The notes beneath the pieces were generated by a model that ran no database searches, had not been told where the DNA came from, and saw only the letters and a program-made list of their open reading frames with translations. The position numbers and the translations under genes are program-made. Shown here piece by piece: positions 16,813-25,106 of a stretch of DNA of 64,000 bases (positions within the stretch are counted from its first letter, which is position 1; every line of letters begins with the position of its first letter). Source of the DNA: an uncultured Clostridia bacterium (GTDB lineage: Bacteria; Bacillota; Clostridia; Lachnospirales; CAG-274); the NCBI GenBank assembly GCA_947627425.1, contig CANQVZ010000002.1:1-64000 (forward strand), read 5' to 3'.

Positions 16813-17967
16813 ATGAATAAAATTGAAGCGGCAAAGGAAAAATTCGGCAAGCTTATAGAGGAACAGCTTGCAAGAGTTGAGAGAATGAAGGCTGATAAGG
16901 AGTTTATAGACTTTGAAAAGCTCCCTGTCATCAAAATAGGTATTTGCGGAGGCGATGGCATAGGTCCCGCAATAACCGCTCAGGCACAGAGAATACTTGA
17001 ATTTTTGCTTGCAGATGAAGTAAAATCCGGCAAGATCGAATTCAAGGTCATAGACGGTCTTACAATAGAGAACAGAATCGCGGCAGGCAAGGCTATACCC
17101 GATGATGTTCTTGCCGAGCTTAAGGAATGTCCCGTTATATTAAAGGGACCTACCACAACTCCAAGAGCGGGCGACAAGGTGAATATAGAGTCTGCAAATG
17201 TCGCTATGAGAAAGGAGCTTGATCTCTTTGCCAATGTAAGACCCGTCAGAATACCGGAGGAGGGTATTGACTGGACATTCTACAGAGAAAATACGGAAGG
17301 CAGCTATACTCTCGGTTCAAAGGGCTTTGAGGTGGACGACGATCTTGCGTTCGACTTTACCGTTGCCACAACGGACGGTACGGAGAGAATAATAAGAGCC
17401 GCATTTGAATATGCCAAGAAGAACAACAAGGGTAAGGTTACCTGCGTAACAAAGGCAAATATTATAAAGACGACGGACGGCAAGTTCCTCAATACATTCA
17501 AAAAAATTGCCGAGGAATATCCCGACATAGAAACGGACGACTGGTATATCGATATTATGACAGCCAAGCTTATTGACCCCAAGAGAAGACAGAGCTTTAA
17601 GGTAGTTGTTCTTCCCAATCTCTACGGTGATATAATCACAGACGAGGCAGCCGAGTTCCAGGGAGGCGTAGGCACGGCAGGCTCTATAAATATGGGCAAG
17701 AAATACGCCATGTTCGAGGCTATACACGGCTCCGCTCCCAGAATGGTGGAGGAGGGCAGAGATAAGTATGCAGATCCCTGTTCCATAATAAGAGCTGCAA
17801 GTATGCTGCTTTCCCACATAGAATATACGGATAAAGCCGATAAGCTTGACAAGGCGCTTGACATCTGTACTCAGCAGGAAAAGAAAATACAGATAACGGG
17901 TCATTCCGACGGCTGTACAAGCGCAGAGCTTGCCGACTACATCATGGAGACCATAAAGGGACTTTAA
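16813..17967 (+). CDS. Isocitrate/isopropylmalate-type dehydrogenase, probably isocitrate dehydrogenase
   Basis: Beta-decarboxylating dehydrogenase. ICGGDGIGPAITAQA near residue 38 starts the fold. RPVRIPEEGIDWTFYRENTEGSYTLGSKG carries the substrate-binding Arg and the ENTEG loop. VTKANIIKTTDGKF holds the catalytic Lys, and the metal site lies in NLYGDIITDEAAEFQGGVGTAGS. The 384 residues include a longer N-terminal helix than LeuB. ENTEG loop and context after a citrate synthase-like gene favour isocitrate over isopropylmalate. Product would be 2-oxoglutarate for glutamate synthesis. AAAGGAG lies before the ATG, 26 bases after the upstream stop. Cofactor (NAD or NADP) not determined. Confidence 0.85.
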   Translation: MNKIEAAKEKFGKLIEEQLARVERMKADKEFIDFEKLPVIKIGICGGDGIGPAITAQAQRILEFLLADEVKSGKIEFKVIDGLTIENRIAAGKAIPDDVLAELKECPVILKGPTTTPRAGDKVNIESANVAMRKELDLFANVRPVRIPEEGIDWTFYRENTEGSYTLGSKGFEVDDDLAFDFTVATTDGTERIIRAAFEYAKKNNKGKVTCVTKANIIKTTDGKFLNTFKKIAEEYPDIETDDWYIDIMTAKLIDPKRRQSFKVVVLPNLYGDIITDEAAEFQGGVGTAGSINMGKKYAMFEAIHGSAPRMVEEGRDKYADPCSIIRAASMLLSHIEYTDKADKLDKALDICTQQEKKIQITGHSDGCTSAELADYIMETIKGL

Positions 17968-18037
17968 ATTTTATTACATATTATTGCACACGGTATTTTG
18001 GCAAAGGTCTGAAATAGCCATATTATGTGTAACCTAT

Positions 18038-18063
18038 ACGGGCGAGCATTGCTTGCCCGTTTC
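18038..18063 (+). terminator. Hairpin after isocitrate dehydrogenase
   Basis: ACGGGCGAGC (18038-18047) and GCTTGCCCGT (18051-18060) form a 10-bp stem with one G-U and a 3-base loop. The T tract after it is short and interrupted, so termination strength is uncertain. Confidence 0.6.
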
Positions 18064-18116
18064 TGACTTTATTGTTTGACGAAAAGACTTTGTATCTTTG
18101 CTTGTGAGGTATACAG

Positions 18117-20267
18117 ATGAGAAAACTTGTTATCGCCGAAAAGCCTTCCGTTGCAAGAGATATTGCAAAGGTATTAAACTGCGGTAAAAAAGGCGAGGGC
18201 TATCTTTATAATGACGAATATATCGTAAGCTGGGCTATAGGTCACCTTGTCACTCTCTGCGATCCGGAGGAGTACGACGAGAAGTACAAGAAATGGCGCA
18301 TGGAAACCTTGCCCATCATTCCCGACGAAATAAAGATAAAGCCAATAAAAAACACATTATCACAGTATAAAATACTTGAAAAAATGCTTAAGTCAAAGGA
18401 TATCGAAAGTCTTATATGCGCAACGGACAGTGGGCGTGAAGGCGAGCTTATATTCAGATATATTTATAAGCTTTCGGGATGCAGCAAGCCCTTCAGACGC
18501 CTTTGGATATCCTCTATGACGGCTCAGGCTATTAAAGACGGCTTTGATAACCTTAAGGACGGAAGTGAATATGACGCACTTTATAATTCCGCCAAGTGCC
18601 GTTCCGAAGCCGATTGGCTTGTGGGAATTAACGCCACCAGAGCATATACTCTTAAGTATAATGCTCTTTTAAGCATAGGCAGAGTGCAGACTCCCACGCT
18701 TGCCATTATTACAGCAAGACAGAAGGAAATTGACGGTTTTGTACCCTCTGAATACTGGGAGGTGCAGGCGGATTTCGGCGATTATAAGGGCTTATGGTTC
18801 GAGCTTAAGGATAATGACGGCAAAAAAAGCGAGGAAACAAGGATAAACTCAAAGGAAAGGGCAAGCGAGATAGTTTCTAAGGTCAGGGGTAAGACGGCAT
18901 CGGTGAAAAGTATTGACCGTGAGGAAAAGAAAATGCCGCCGCCGCTCTTGTATGACCTTACGGAGCTTCAGCGCGACTGCAACAAAAAATACGGCTTTTC
19001 AGCGCAGCAGACGCTTTCAATTGTTCAGGATCTCTATGAAAAAAGGAAGATGGTGACATATCCCAGAACGGACAGTAGGTATCTTTCTGACGATATGATA
19101 CCAAAGCTCAAAATAATAGCCTCCAAGCTTAAGGCAACCGAGCAGTATTCGGCATATGCGGACTATGTTTTAAATCTTCCCAAGCTCCCCATAACAAAGA
19201 GGATAGTGGATAACTCAAAGCTGAGCGATCACCATGCCATAATACCAACGGAAATAAATCCTCGGATATCCGCGCTCAGCGAGAGAGAATTTAAGGTATA
19301 CGACCTTATAGCAAGGCGCTTTTTGCAGGTATTTTATCCATATTATGTTTACAGCACAACACGCATTGTTACGGATTGTGAGGGCGAGAGCTTTGTCACA
19401 AGGGGTACGAGCGTTATTTCAAAGGGCTGGACGGAGCTGAATATCAAGTCGGATAAGGAAAAGAAGACCGAGGATATTCTGCCTGATGTAAGCAAGGATG
19501 ATCTGTTTATGGTCAAAAGTGTGCGCTCAACCATGAAAAAAACAAAGCCGCCTCAGCCGTATAACGAAGCGGGACTTCTCTCCGCCATGGAGAATGCGGG
19601 ACGCTTTGTTGAAGATGAGGAGCTTAAGGAACAGCTCAAGGACTCGGGACTCGGCACTCCCGCAACAAGAGCATCCATAATAGAAAGGCTTATACAGGTG
19701 GGATATATCGTAAGAAAGGGAAGATCTCTTGTTCCCACAGAAAAGGGAATGAAGCTTATAGAGGTCGTTCCATCCGAGCTTAAATCGCCCGAAACAACAG
19801 GCAGATGGGAAAAGGGTCTTACATCTATATCAAAAGGTAAAATGGACACATCAAAGTTTATGGGCAGTATAAACAGATATGTCAATTATATAATAACACA
19901 GGCAAACACTACTTCAAGCAATGTAATATTTGCGGCAGAGAACCGCGGCGGCAGAAAAAGAAAAAGTATGCCTGAAATATTGGGTGTTTGTCCTCTGTGC
20001 AAGGGACATATATTTGAAAATTCAAAGGCGTATTATTGCAGCAATTGGAGACAGGGCTGCAAATTCACTATATGGAAGAACAGCCTTGAAAACTACGGTG
20101 TGGCAATAACCCCGGACTTTATAAAAAAGCTTATGGAAAATGGAAAAGTAGATGATCTTTTTGTGCATAAGCCCGACACATCGGAGGAGTGCACCTGTAC
20201 CGTGGCTCTTACGAATGATAAAAGCGGAAAGCTTGAAATAAATAATTTAAAGAGGATAGAAAAATGA
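18117..20267 (+). CDS. topB: DNA topoisomerase III
   Basis: Type IA topoisomerase that decatenates and relaxes DNA through a single-strand break. The TOPRIM domain opens with KLVIAEKPSVARDIAKVL and continues with ATDSGREGELIFRYI. The catalytic Tyr is Tyr315 in MVTYPRTDSRYL. SIGRVQTPTLAII and GLGTPATRASIIERLI are further family signatures. The C-terminal region contains a zinc-finger-like CPLCKGHIFENSKAYYCSN plus C. At 716 residues it is typical of Firmicutes TopB. Chromosomal copies are normal, and no conjugative genes are nearby. The next gene overlaps its stop by four bases. Confidence 0.95.
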   Translation: MRKLVIAEKPSVARDIAKVLNCGKKGEGYLYNDEYIVSWAIGHLVTLCDPEEYDEKYKKWRMETLPIIPDEIKIKPIKNTLSQYKILEKMLKSKDIESLICATDSGREGELIFRYIYKLSGCSKPFRRLWISSMTAQAIKDGFDNLKDGSEYDALYNSAKCRSEADWLVGINATRAYTLKYNALLSIGRVQTPTLAIITARQKEIDGFVPSEYWEVQADFGDYKGLWFELKDNDGKKSEETRINSKERASEIVSKVRGKTASVKSIDREEKKMPPPLLYDLTELQRDCNKKYGFSAQQTLSIVQDLYEKRKMVTYPRTDSRYLSDDMIPKLKIIASKLKATEQYSAYADYVLNLPKLPITKRIVDNSKLSDHHAIIPTEINPRISALSEREFKVYDLIARRFLQVFYPYYVYSTTRIVTDCEGESFVTRGTSVISKGWTELNIKSDKEKKTEDILPDVSKDDLFMVKSVRSTMKKTKPPQPYNEAGLLSAMENAGRFVEDEELKEQLKDSGLGTPATRASIIERLIQVGYIVRKGRSLVPTEKGMKLIEVVPSELKSPETTGRWEKGLTSISKGKMDTSKFMGSINRYVNYIITQANTTSSNVIFAAENRGGRKRKSMPEILGVCPLCKGHIFENSKAYYCSNWRQGCKFTIWKNSLENYGVAITPDFIKKLMENGKVDDLFVHKPDTSEECTCTVALTNDKSGKLEINNLKRIEK

Positions 20268-20626
20268 CGATAGAAGCTTTAAAAAATGATTTTTGCGTAT
20301 GCAGGTTAAAAAGCAAGGATAATGTGAGCTTAGATGAATTTACATTCCTCAGCATTACGGATGAGGAAATTTCACTTGTATGCGCGGAGAAAAATGTGCC
20401 TAATGATACGGAAACAGTCGAAAAAGGCTGGCGCGGTTTCAGAATAAAGGGCGTATTGGATTTTTCACTTATAGGTATACTCTCAAGGATATCGGATATA
20501 CTTGCTAAGGGTAACATAGGAATATTTGCCGTGTCTACATACAACACGGACTATATATTCGTAAAAAAAGAAAGCTTCGGCAGAGCGCTGGAGCTGCTGA
20601 AAGCCAATGATTATGATGTAATATAA
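20264..20626 (+). CDS. ACT-domain protein
   Basis: A 120-residue protein of the small ACT family. GWRGFRIKGVLDFSLIGILSRISDILAKGNIGIFAVSTYNTDYIFVKKESF is the ligand-binding ACT unit; a degenerate first unit precedes it. Such proteins bind amino acids as regulators, but the ligand is unknown. Start ATG overlaps the topB stop (ATGA) with AGAGGAT upstream. Confidence 0.8.
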   Translation: MTIEALKNDFCVCRLKSKDNVSLDEFTFLSITDEEISLVCAEKNVPNDTETVEKGWRGFRIKGVLDFSLIGILSRISDILAKGNIGIFAVSTYNTDYIFVKKESFGRALELLKANDYDVI

Positions 20627-20628
20627 AA

Positions 20629-20668
20629 AACAGACGGGACGCTTGAGCATAAGTCCCGTCTGTTCGTT
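20629..20668. terminator. Bidirectional terminator between the ACT gene and the NlpC/P60 gene
   Basis: AACAGACGGGAC (20629-20640) pairs perfectly with GTCCCGTCTGTT (20653-20664) over 12 bp. A-rich and T-rich flanks allow use from both converging genes. Confidence 0.9.
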
Positions 20669-20692
20669 TATTATTATATAATTGCCAATATA

Positions 20693-21892
20693 CTATTCAA
20701 GTATTCTTCTGGCTCCCACATATGTGCTTGTAGAGTAGTCGTCACTGAGGCTTGATATCGTAACGCCGTTTCCTGCGCCGTTTGTAGAATGTATGTACTT
20801 GCCTTCGCCTATGTACATACCTACATGAGATATCACCGAGTCACCGCCTGTGTTGAAAAACAGCAGGTCTCCCGGTACAAGTTCGCTTCTTCCGACTATC
20901 TTGCCCTGTGTATACATATCCCTTGATGTTCTGTTGAGAGTAATACCAAAGTTCTTATACACACTGTATACAAAGCCCGAACAATCAACACCGGATGTGA
21001 GGTCTGTTCCTCCCCATACATAGGGAGTGCCTATAAAGTTCTCGGCATATGCAACTACCTCTCTGCAATCGATATCCCCTGTATTTACATAGCCCTGTTC
21101 AAACTTATATGTATCTGCATCGTTTACGTCAAATGACGCATTCTTTGGCTTGCTGCCATTTTTGAGCTGTATATAGTCCGCTTTTACATAGCCGGTATTT
21201 CCGTTGTCATCCGACACGATAACCCAACCGTCCTTATATCCCGCAACGCTCAGATTATAACCGTTGTAGAAGGAACGCAGTATCTTTGAGTCGGTGGAAG
21301 GACTTTCTCTTAGGTTGAGTGAGTCTACCGTGACAACTGCATATATATTGTCGGCTATATTGTTTGCCAATGCCTCCGCCGTCACTTCATCCGATGCGGT
21401 AGGCGATTGAACGGAGGGAAGATATTTCAAAAGACTTCCCTGCATATATTCCGAATTGATATATCCTGTGTTGCCGTTGAAATTTATCTGATACCATTCG
21501 CCGTTTTTGCCGGATGTAACGAACACCTGACCTTTTTTTGCTGTGCCTATAGCGGCACCCGAAGCGGACGGATTTGTACGCACATTCACATTGTCGGCAA
21601 TACAAGTGGCGTCTGTCTGATAAACGGAAACAAACTGTGAACTTATAAAGCCCTGATCAAGTCCGGGTTTTTTAACCTTGAACCAACCGTTATGAGCATC
21701 GCCCGTGATGGTGAGAACATCGCCTGTATTGGCTGTGCCCACAACTCTGCCATCGGTCGAATTGTAGGAGCGTATATTAACGGATGTAGCTGTAACCTTT
21801 GCCAGATTTGATGCATAGACCGAGCTTGCCGCCAAAACGGTAAGGACACAGCCTGCAAAAATGGTCTTGGTCAATAGTCTGACTTTAATCAT
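20693..21892 (-). CDS. SH3b-NlpC/P60 peptidoglycan endopeptidase
   Basis: A secreted cell-wall hydrolase cutting the peptide stems of peptidoglycan. Signal peptide 1-27 (ending VYASN). Three bacterial SH3 repeats carry the VNIRS/VNVRT/LNLRE signatures near residues 38, 103 and 193. The NlpC/P60 domain (~275-399) has catalytic Cys in GVDCSGFVYSVY, His in SHVGMYIG and a polar third residue near YIHST. The 399-residue length is ordinary. A TGTTAC-N5-TGTTAC box overlaps its predicted transcription start, the pattern bound by WalR in Bacillus, so cell-wall-stress control is likely (inference). Confidence 0.92.
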   Translation of the reverse strand: MIKVRLLTKTIFAGCVLTVLAASSVYASNLAKVTATSVNIRSYNSTDGRVVGTANTGDVLTITGDAHNGWFKVKKPGLDQGFISSQFVSVYQTDATCIADNVNVRTNPSASGAAIGTAKKGQVFVTSGKNGEWYQINFNGNTGYINSEYMQGSLLKYLPSVQSPTASDEVTAEALANNIADNIYAVVTVDSLNLRESPSTDSKILRSFYNGYNLSVAGYKDGWVIVSDDNGNTGYVKADYIQLKNGSKPKNASFDVNDADTYKFEQGYVNTGDIDCREVVAYAENFIGTPYVWGGTDLTSGVDCSGFVYSVYKNFGITLNRTSRDMYTQGKIVGRSELVPGDLLFFNTGGDSVISHVGMYIGEGKYIHSTNGAGNGVTISSLSDDYSTSTYVGARRILE

Positions 21893-21924
21893 ATTCAGCC
21901 ATCCTTTCTTCTTAAGTAAAAAGT

Positions 21925-21941
21925 TGTTACATAAATGTTAC
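21925..21941. promoter_or_regulatory. WalR-like direct-repeat box
   Basis: TGTTAC, ATAAA, TGTTAC fits the published WalR (YycF) consensus TGTWAH-N5-TGTWAH exactly. It lies between the -10 and the start codon of the NlpC/P60 gene. Further single half sites (TGTAAC near 22001, TGTTAC near 22027) lie upstream. Confidence 0.55.
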
Positions 21942-21946
21942 AACTT

Positions 21947-21975
21947 ATTTTATAGCATTTTTATCCATTTGTCAA
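21947..21975 (-). promoter_or_regulatory. Promoter of the NlpC/P60 gene
   Basis: On the minus strand: TTGACA (21975-21970), 17 bp, TAAAAT (21952-21947), or TATAAA two bases earlier. The WalR-like box starts six bases downstream and covers +1, a position fitting repression. Confidence 0.6.
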
Positions 21976-22109
21976 GCTTTTTGGGCATAAAAATGGCATT
22001 TGTAACATAAAATAAATATTTCAAACCTGTTACAAAAACACAATAAATACTATACATCAGGAATTGAATAATACGAAAATGACATAATATATTATTTGTT
22101 TTTTATGTC

Positions 22110-22138
22110 TTGACATATACCCCGTATGGGTATATAAT
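22110..22138 (+). promoter_or_regulatory. csoR-copA promoter with CsoR operator in the spacer
   Basis: TTGACA (22110-22115), 17 bp, TATAAT (22133-22138). TATACCC (22116-22122) and GGGTATA (22128-22134) form an inverted repeat with a 5-bp centre, the GC-core/AT-flank pattern bound by CsoR repressors. It occupies the whole spacer, so apo-CsoR would block polymerase. Confidence 0.88.
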
Positions 22139-22167
22139 AAATTCAAAAGAAAGAGAGGTGTGTTCGT

Positions 22168-22464
22168 TTGGAAGAATTATGCTGTCATAAGACTAAAATT
22201 CGTACTCCCGAAGAATATAAGTCGCTTATACACAGACTCAACCGTATTGAAGGTCAGATAAGGGGTATACGCAAAATGGTTGAAACCAACGCTTACTGCA
22301 CGGATATACTTATTCAGGTATCCGCTGCGACTGCCGCGCTTAATGCCTTTAATAAGGAACTCCTTGCCAATCATATTAAAACCTGTGTTGCAGATAATAT
22401 TAAACAGGGAAACGATGAAATAATAGACGAGCTTCTGAAAGCGCTTCAGAAGCTTATGAAATAA
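22168..22464 (+). CDS. csoR: Copper-sensing repressor CsoR
   Basis: A 98-residue all-helical repressor that leaves DNA when it binds Cu(I). The Cu ligand triad is complete: Cys44 (AYCTDIL), His69 and Cys73 (NHIKTC), with the family spacing of 25 and 4. LIHRLNRIEGQIRGI is the first helix signature. Start is TTG: AGAGAGGTG lies seven bases before it and no nearby ATG is in frame. It is the first gene of an operon with copA, 12 bases downstream, under a promoter holding its own operator. Confidence 0.93.
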   Translation: MEELCCHKTKIRTPEEYKSLIHRLNRIEGQIRGIRKMVETNAYCTDILIQVSAATAALNAFNKELLANHIKTCVADNIKQGNDEIIDELLKALQKLMK

Positions 22465-22476
22465 GGAGGTATAAAT

Positions 22477-24987
22477 ATGGAGCAATATCTGGTTACAGGT
22501 ATGAGCTGTGCGGCGTGCAGCGCCAGAGTGGAAAAGGCTGTCAAAGCGGTTGAAGGGGTAAGCTCTTGTTCTGTAAGTCTTCTCACAAATTCTATGGCTG
22601 TCGAGGGCACGGCAAGCTCTGACGATATAATAAGAGCTGTGGAGGTGGCAGGCTACGGTGCGTCAAAAAAAGGCGCTGCGGAAAACACATCGTCATCCTT
22701 TGACGAAAGAATGCTTGAGGATAAGGACACACCAATATTAAAAAGGAGACTTGCTTTTTCTCTTGTCTTTCTCGTTGTGCTCATGTATTTTTCAATGGGG
22801 CATACAATGTGGGGCTGGAAGCTCCCGTCATTTTTTGACAATAACCATATTGCCGTTGGACTTGTGCAGCTCCTTCTTACAGTCGCTATCATGGCTATAA
22901 ATCAGAAGTTTTTTATAAACGGATTCAAGGGGCTTATACACAGGGCGCCCAATATGGATACACTTGTAGCTTTGGGCGCAGGCGCCTCATTCATATACAG
23001 TGTATATGCGCTTTTTGCCATGACCTCCGCGCAGGTTTCCGGCAATATGGACGGTGTAATGCACTATATGCATGAGTTCTATTTTGAATCGGCAGGCATG
23101 ATACTTACACTCATAACCGTAGGCAAAATGCTAGAAGCCATGTCAAAGGGCAGGACTACAGACGCCTTGAAGGGACTTATGAAGCTTGCACCCGACACGG
23201 CAACGGTTATAATTGACGGCAAGGAAACAACCATGCCCGTGGCACAGGTCAAAATAGGAGATATATTTGTTGTGCGTCCGGGTGAAAACATACCCGTGGA
23301 CGGTGTTGTCATAGAAGGCAGTTCAGCCGTGAACGAATCCGCGCTTACAGGTGAGAGCATACCCGCCGACAAAGTCAAGGACGACAGAGTTTCAGCCGCA
23401 ACGCTCAATCAGTCGGGATTTTTGAAATGCGAGGCTTTAAGGGTAGGCGAGGATACAACACTTTCAAAAATTATACAGATGGTGAGTGAGGCATCCGCAA
23501 CAAAGGCGCCCATTGCAAAGGTTGCCGACAAGGTTTCGGGTATATTTGTACCAACTGTCATCACAATTGCCGTTTTAACGGGCATTATATGGCTTTTGGT
23601 CGGTAGGTCGGTAGGCTTTTCGCTTGCAAGAGCCATTTCCGTACTTGTGATCAGCTGTCCCTGTGCATTGGGACTTGCGACTCCCGTCGCCATAATGGTT
23701 GGCAGCGGAGTGGGTGCAAAAAAGGGAATACTCTTCAAGACTGCTCTTTCGCTTGAGGAAACGGGCAGAGTAAACGCCGTTGCTCTTGACAAAACAGGTA
23801 CGGTCACATCGGGTGAACCTGAGGTCACGGATGTAATACCCACCGAGGGCATAAGCGCCGACGAGCTTCTTAAAACGGCATATTCTCTTGAAATAAAGAG
23901 TGAACATCCCCTTGCGGGCGCCGTAATAAAAAAGGCTGAGGAGCAGGGCATAAGGGCATATGCCGTGACCGATTTCAAGGCGGCTGCGGGCAACGGACTT
24001 CAGGCAGAAATGAACGGACAGAGCCTTGCGGGAGGCAAGCTTGATTTTATAGAAGGCTTTGCCCAAATACCCTCGGATATAAAGGAAAAATCATTAAAGC
24101 TTTCACAGGAAGGCAAAACACCGCTGTTTTTCTCAAAGGACAATAAGCTCTGCGGTATTATAGGCACAGCAGATACCATAAAATCCGACAGCCCCGAAGC
24201 AATATCCCAACTCCGCAATATGGGCATAGAGGTAGTAATGATAACGGGCGATAACGAAAAAACTGCCCAAGCTATAGGAAAGCAGGCGGGAGTTGACACC
24301 ATAATTGCAGGCGTTCTTCCCGATGGTAAGGAAAAGGAAATAAGAAAGCTAAGGCAAAACGGCAAGGTATCAATGGTAGGCGACGGCATAAACGACGCTC
24401 CTGCTCTCACAAGAGCCGACATGGGCATAGCCATAGGCGCAGGCGCGGACATAGCTATAGATGCGGCGGATGTTGTGCTTATGAAAAGTAATTTAAAGGA
24501 TGTTCCCGCGGCTATAAGGCTCAGCAGGGCAACGCTTAGGAATATACACGAAAATCTTTTCTGGGCGTTCATATATAATATAATTGGAATACCCCTTGCC
24601 GCAGGCGTTTTTATACCTATTTTCGGCTGGCAGCTCAATCCCATGTTCGGAGCGGCGGCTATGAGCCTTTCAAGCTTTTGCGTTGTTTCCAATGCTTTAA
24701 GACTCAACCTTGTGGATATATACAGCACCAAAAAGGACAAAAAAATAAAAAATAAAAATAAAAATAATTTAAAGGAGGAAACCAAAATGAAAAAAATCAA
24801 TATCGAAGGCATGATGTGTATGCACTGCGTGGCTCATGTTGAAAAGGCGCTTAAGGAGGTCGACGGTGTAGGCGAGGTAAATGTTTCTCTCGAAAACAAC
24901 TGCGCCGAGATAAGCGGAAACGCAGACGATCAGGCTATTACAAAGGCTGTCGAAGAAGCAGGCTATAAGGTAACCGGAATAGAGTAA
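22477..24987 (+). CDS. copA: Copper-exporting P1B ATPase CopA, fused in frame to a CopZ-like chaperone
   Basis: Exports Cu(I) at the expense of ATP. The N-terminal metal domain has GMSCAAC (Cys11, Cys14). The transmembrane CPC motif is in VISCPCALGLATP near 393. The phosphorylation site is DKTGT near 438, and MVGDGINDAPALTRAD lies near 635. CopA proper ends near residue 755. A lysine/asparagine linker encoded by A-runs follows, then a complete CopZ domain with MMCMHC (Cys781, Cys784). The linker contains an A7 tract (24739-24745). With one A fewer the frame would stop at TAA directly after it, and copZ would be a separate gene with its own SD. The fusion is therefore real, slippage-dependent or an assembly indel. 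Confidence 0.9.
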   Translation: MEQYLVTGMSCAACSARVEKAVKAVEGVSSCSVSLLTNSMAVEGTASSDDIIRAVEVAGYGASKKGAAENTSSSFDERMLEDKDTPILKRRLAFSLVFLVVLMYFSMGHTMWGWKLPSFFDNNHIAVGLVQLLLTVAIMAINQKFFINGFKGLIHRAPNMDTLVALGAGASFIYSVYALFAMTSAQVSGNMDGVMHYMHEFYFESAGMILTLITVGKMLEAMSKGRTTDALKGLMKLAPDTATVIIDGKETTMPVAQVKIGDIFVVRPGENIPVDGVVIEGSSAVNESALTGESIPADKVKDDRVSAATLNQSGFLKCEALRVGEDTTLSKIIQMVSEASATKAPIAKVADKVSGIFVPTVITIAVLTGIIWLLVGRSVGFSLARAISVLVISCPCALGLATPVAIMVGSGVGAKKGILFKTALSLEETGRVNAVALDKTGTVTSGEPEVTDVIPTEGISADELLKTAYSLEIKSEHPLAGAVIKKAEEQGIRAYAVTDFKAAAGNGLQAEMNGQSLAGGKLDFIEGFAQIPSDIKEKSLKLSQEGKTPLFFSKDNKLCGIIGTADTIKSDSPEAISQLRNMGIEVVMITGDNEKTAQAIGKQAGVDTIIAGVLPDGKEKEIRKLRQNGKVSMVGDGINDAPALTRADMGIAIGAGADIAIDAADVVLMKSNLKDVPAAIRLSRATLRNIHENLFWAFIYNIIGIPLAAGVFIPIFGWQLNPMFGAAAMSLSSFCVVSNALRLNLVDIYSTKKDKKIKNKNKNNLKEETKMKKINIEGMMCMHCVAHVEKALKEVDGVGEVNVSLENNCAEISGNADDQAITKAVEEAGYKVTGIE
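24787..24987 (+). CDS. copZ: CopZ-like copper chaperone (internal in-frame start within copA)
   Basis: A 66-residue heavy-metal-associated domain starting at an internal ATG of the copA frame. AAAGGAGG at 24771-24778 stands eight bases before this ATG, an ideal ribosome-binding site that would be pointless inside a simple fusion. MMCMHC binds Cu(I), and the length equals free CopZ. It is likely produced separately by internal initiation, whatever the state of the upstream A7 tract. It would deliver Cu(I) to CopA and CsoR. Confidence 0.75.
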   Translation: MKKINIEGMMCMHCVAHVEKALKEVDGVGEVNVSLENNCAEISGNADDQAITKAVEEAGYKVTGIE

Positions 24988-25004
24988 TTGTTAAAAAGAG
25001 ATGC

Positions 25005-25040
25005 ACCCTTTGCGTTTTAAGCAGAGGGTTTATTTTTTTT
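25005..25040 (+). terminator. Terminator of the copper operon
   Basis: ACCCTTTGC (25005-25013) and GCAGAGGGT (25021-25029) pair over 9 bp with one G-U, then TTTATTTTTTTT. Confidence 0.88.
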
Positions 25041-25051
25041 GAAAAAAACTG

Positions 25052-25082
25052 TTGACACTTCCCCAACGGCAGGGTTTATACT
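25052..25082 (+). promoter_or_regulatory. MerR-type promoter with 19-bp spacer
   Basis: TTGACA (25052-25057) and TATACT (25077-25082) are 19 bp apart, the over-long spacing that MerR activators correct by DNA distortion. The spacer has an imperfect dyad (CTTCCCC ... CAGGGTT). It lies just before the MerR gene, so autoregulation is likely. Confidence 0.75.
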
Positions 25083-25106
25083 TAAATTACTCCGGAGGTG
25101 ATATAA

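Noticed and set aside
24000-24812. 270-codon minus-strand frame
   Set aside because: Antisense of copA; Ser/Pro/Leu-rich shadow.
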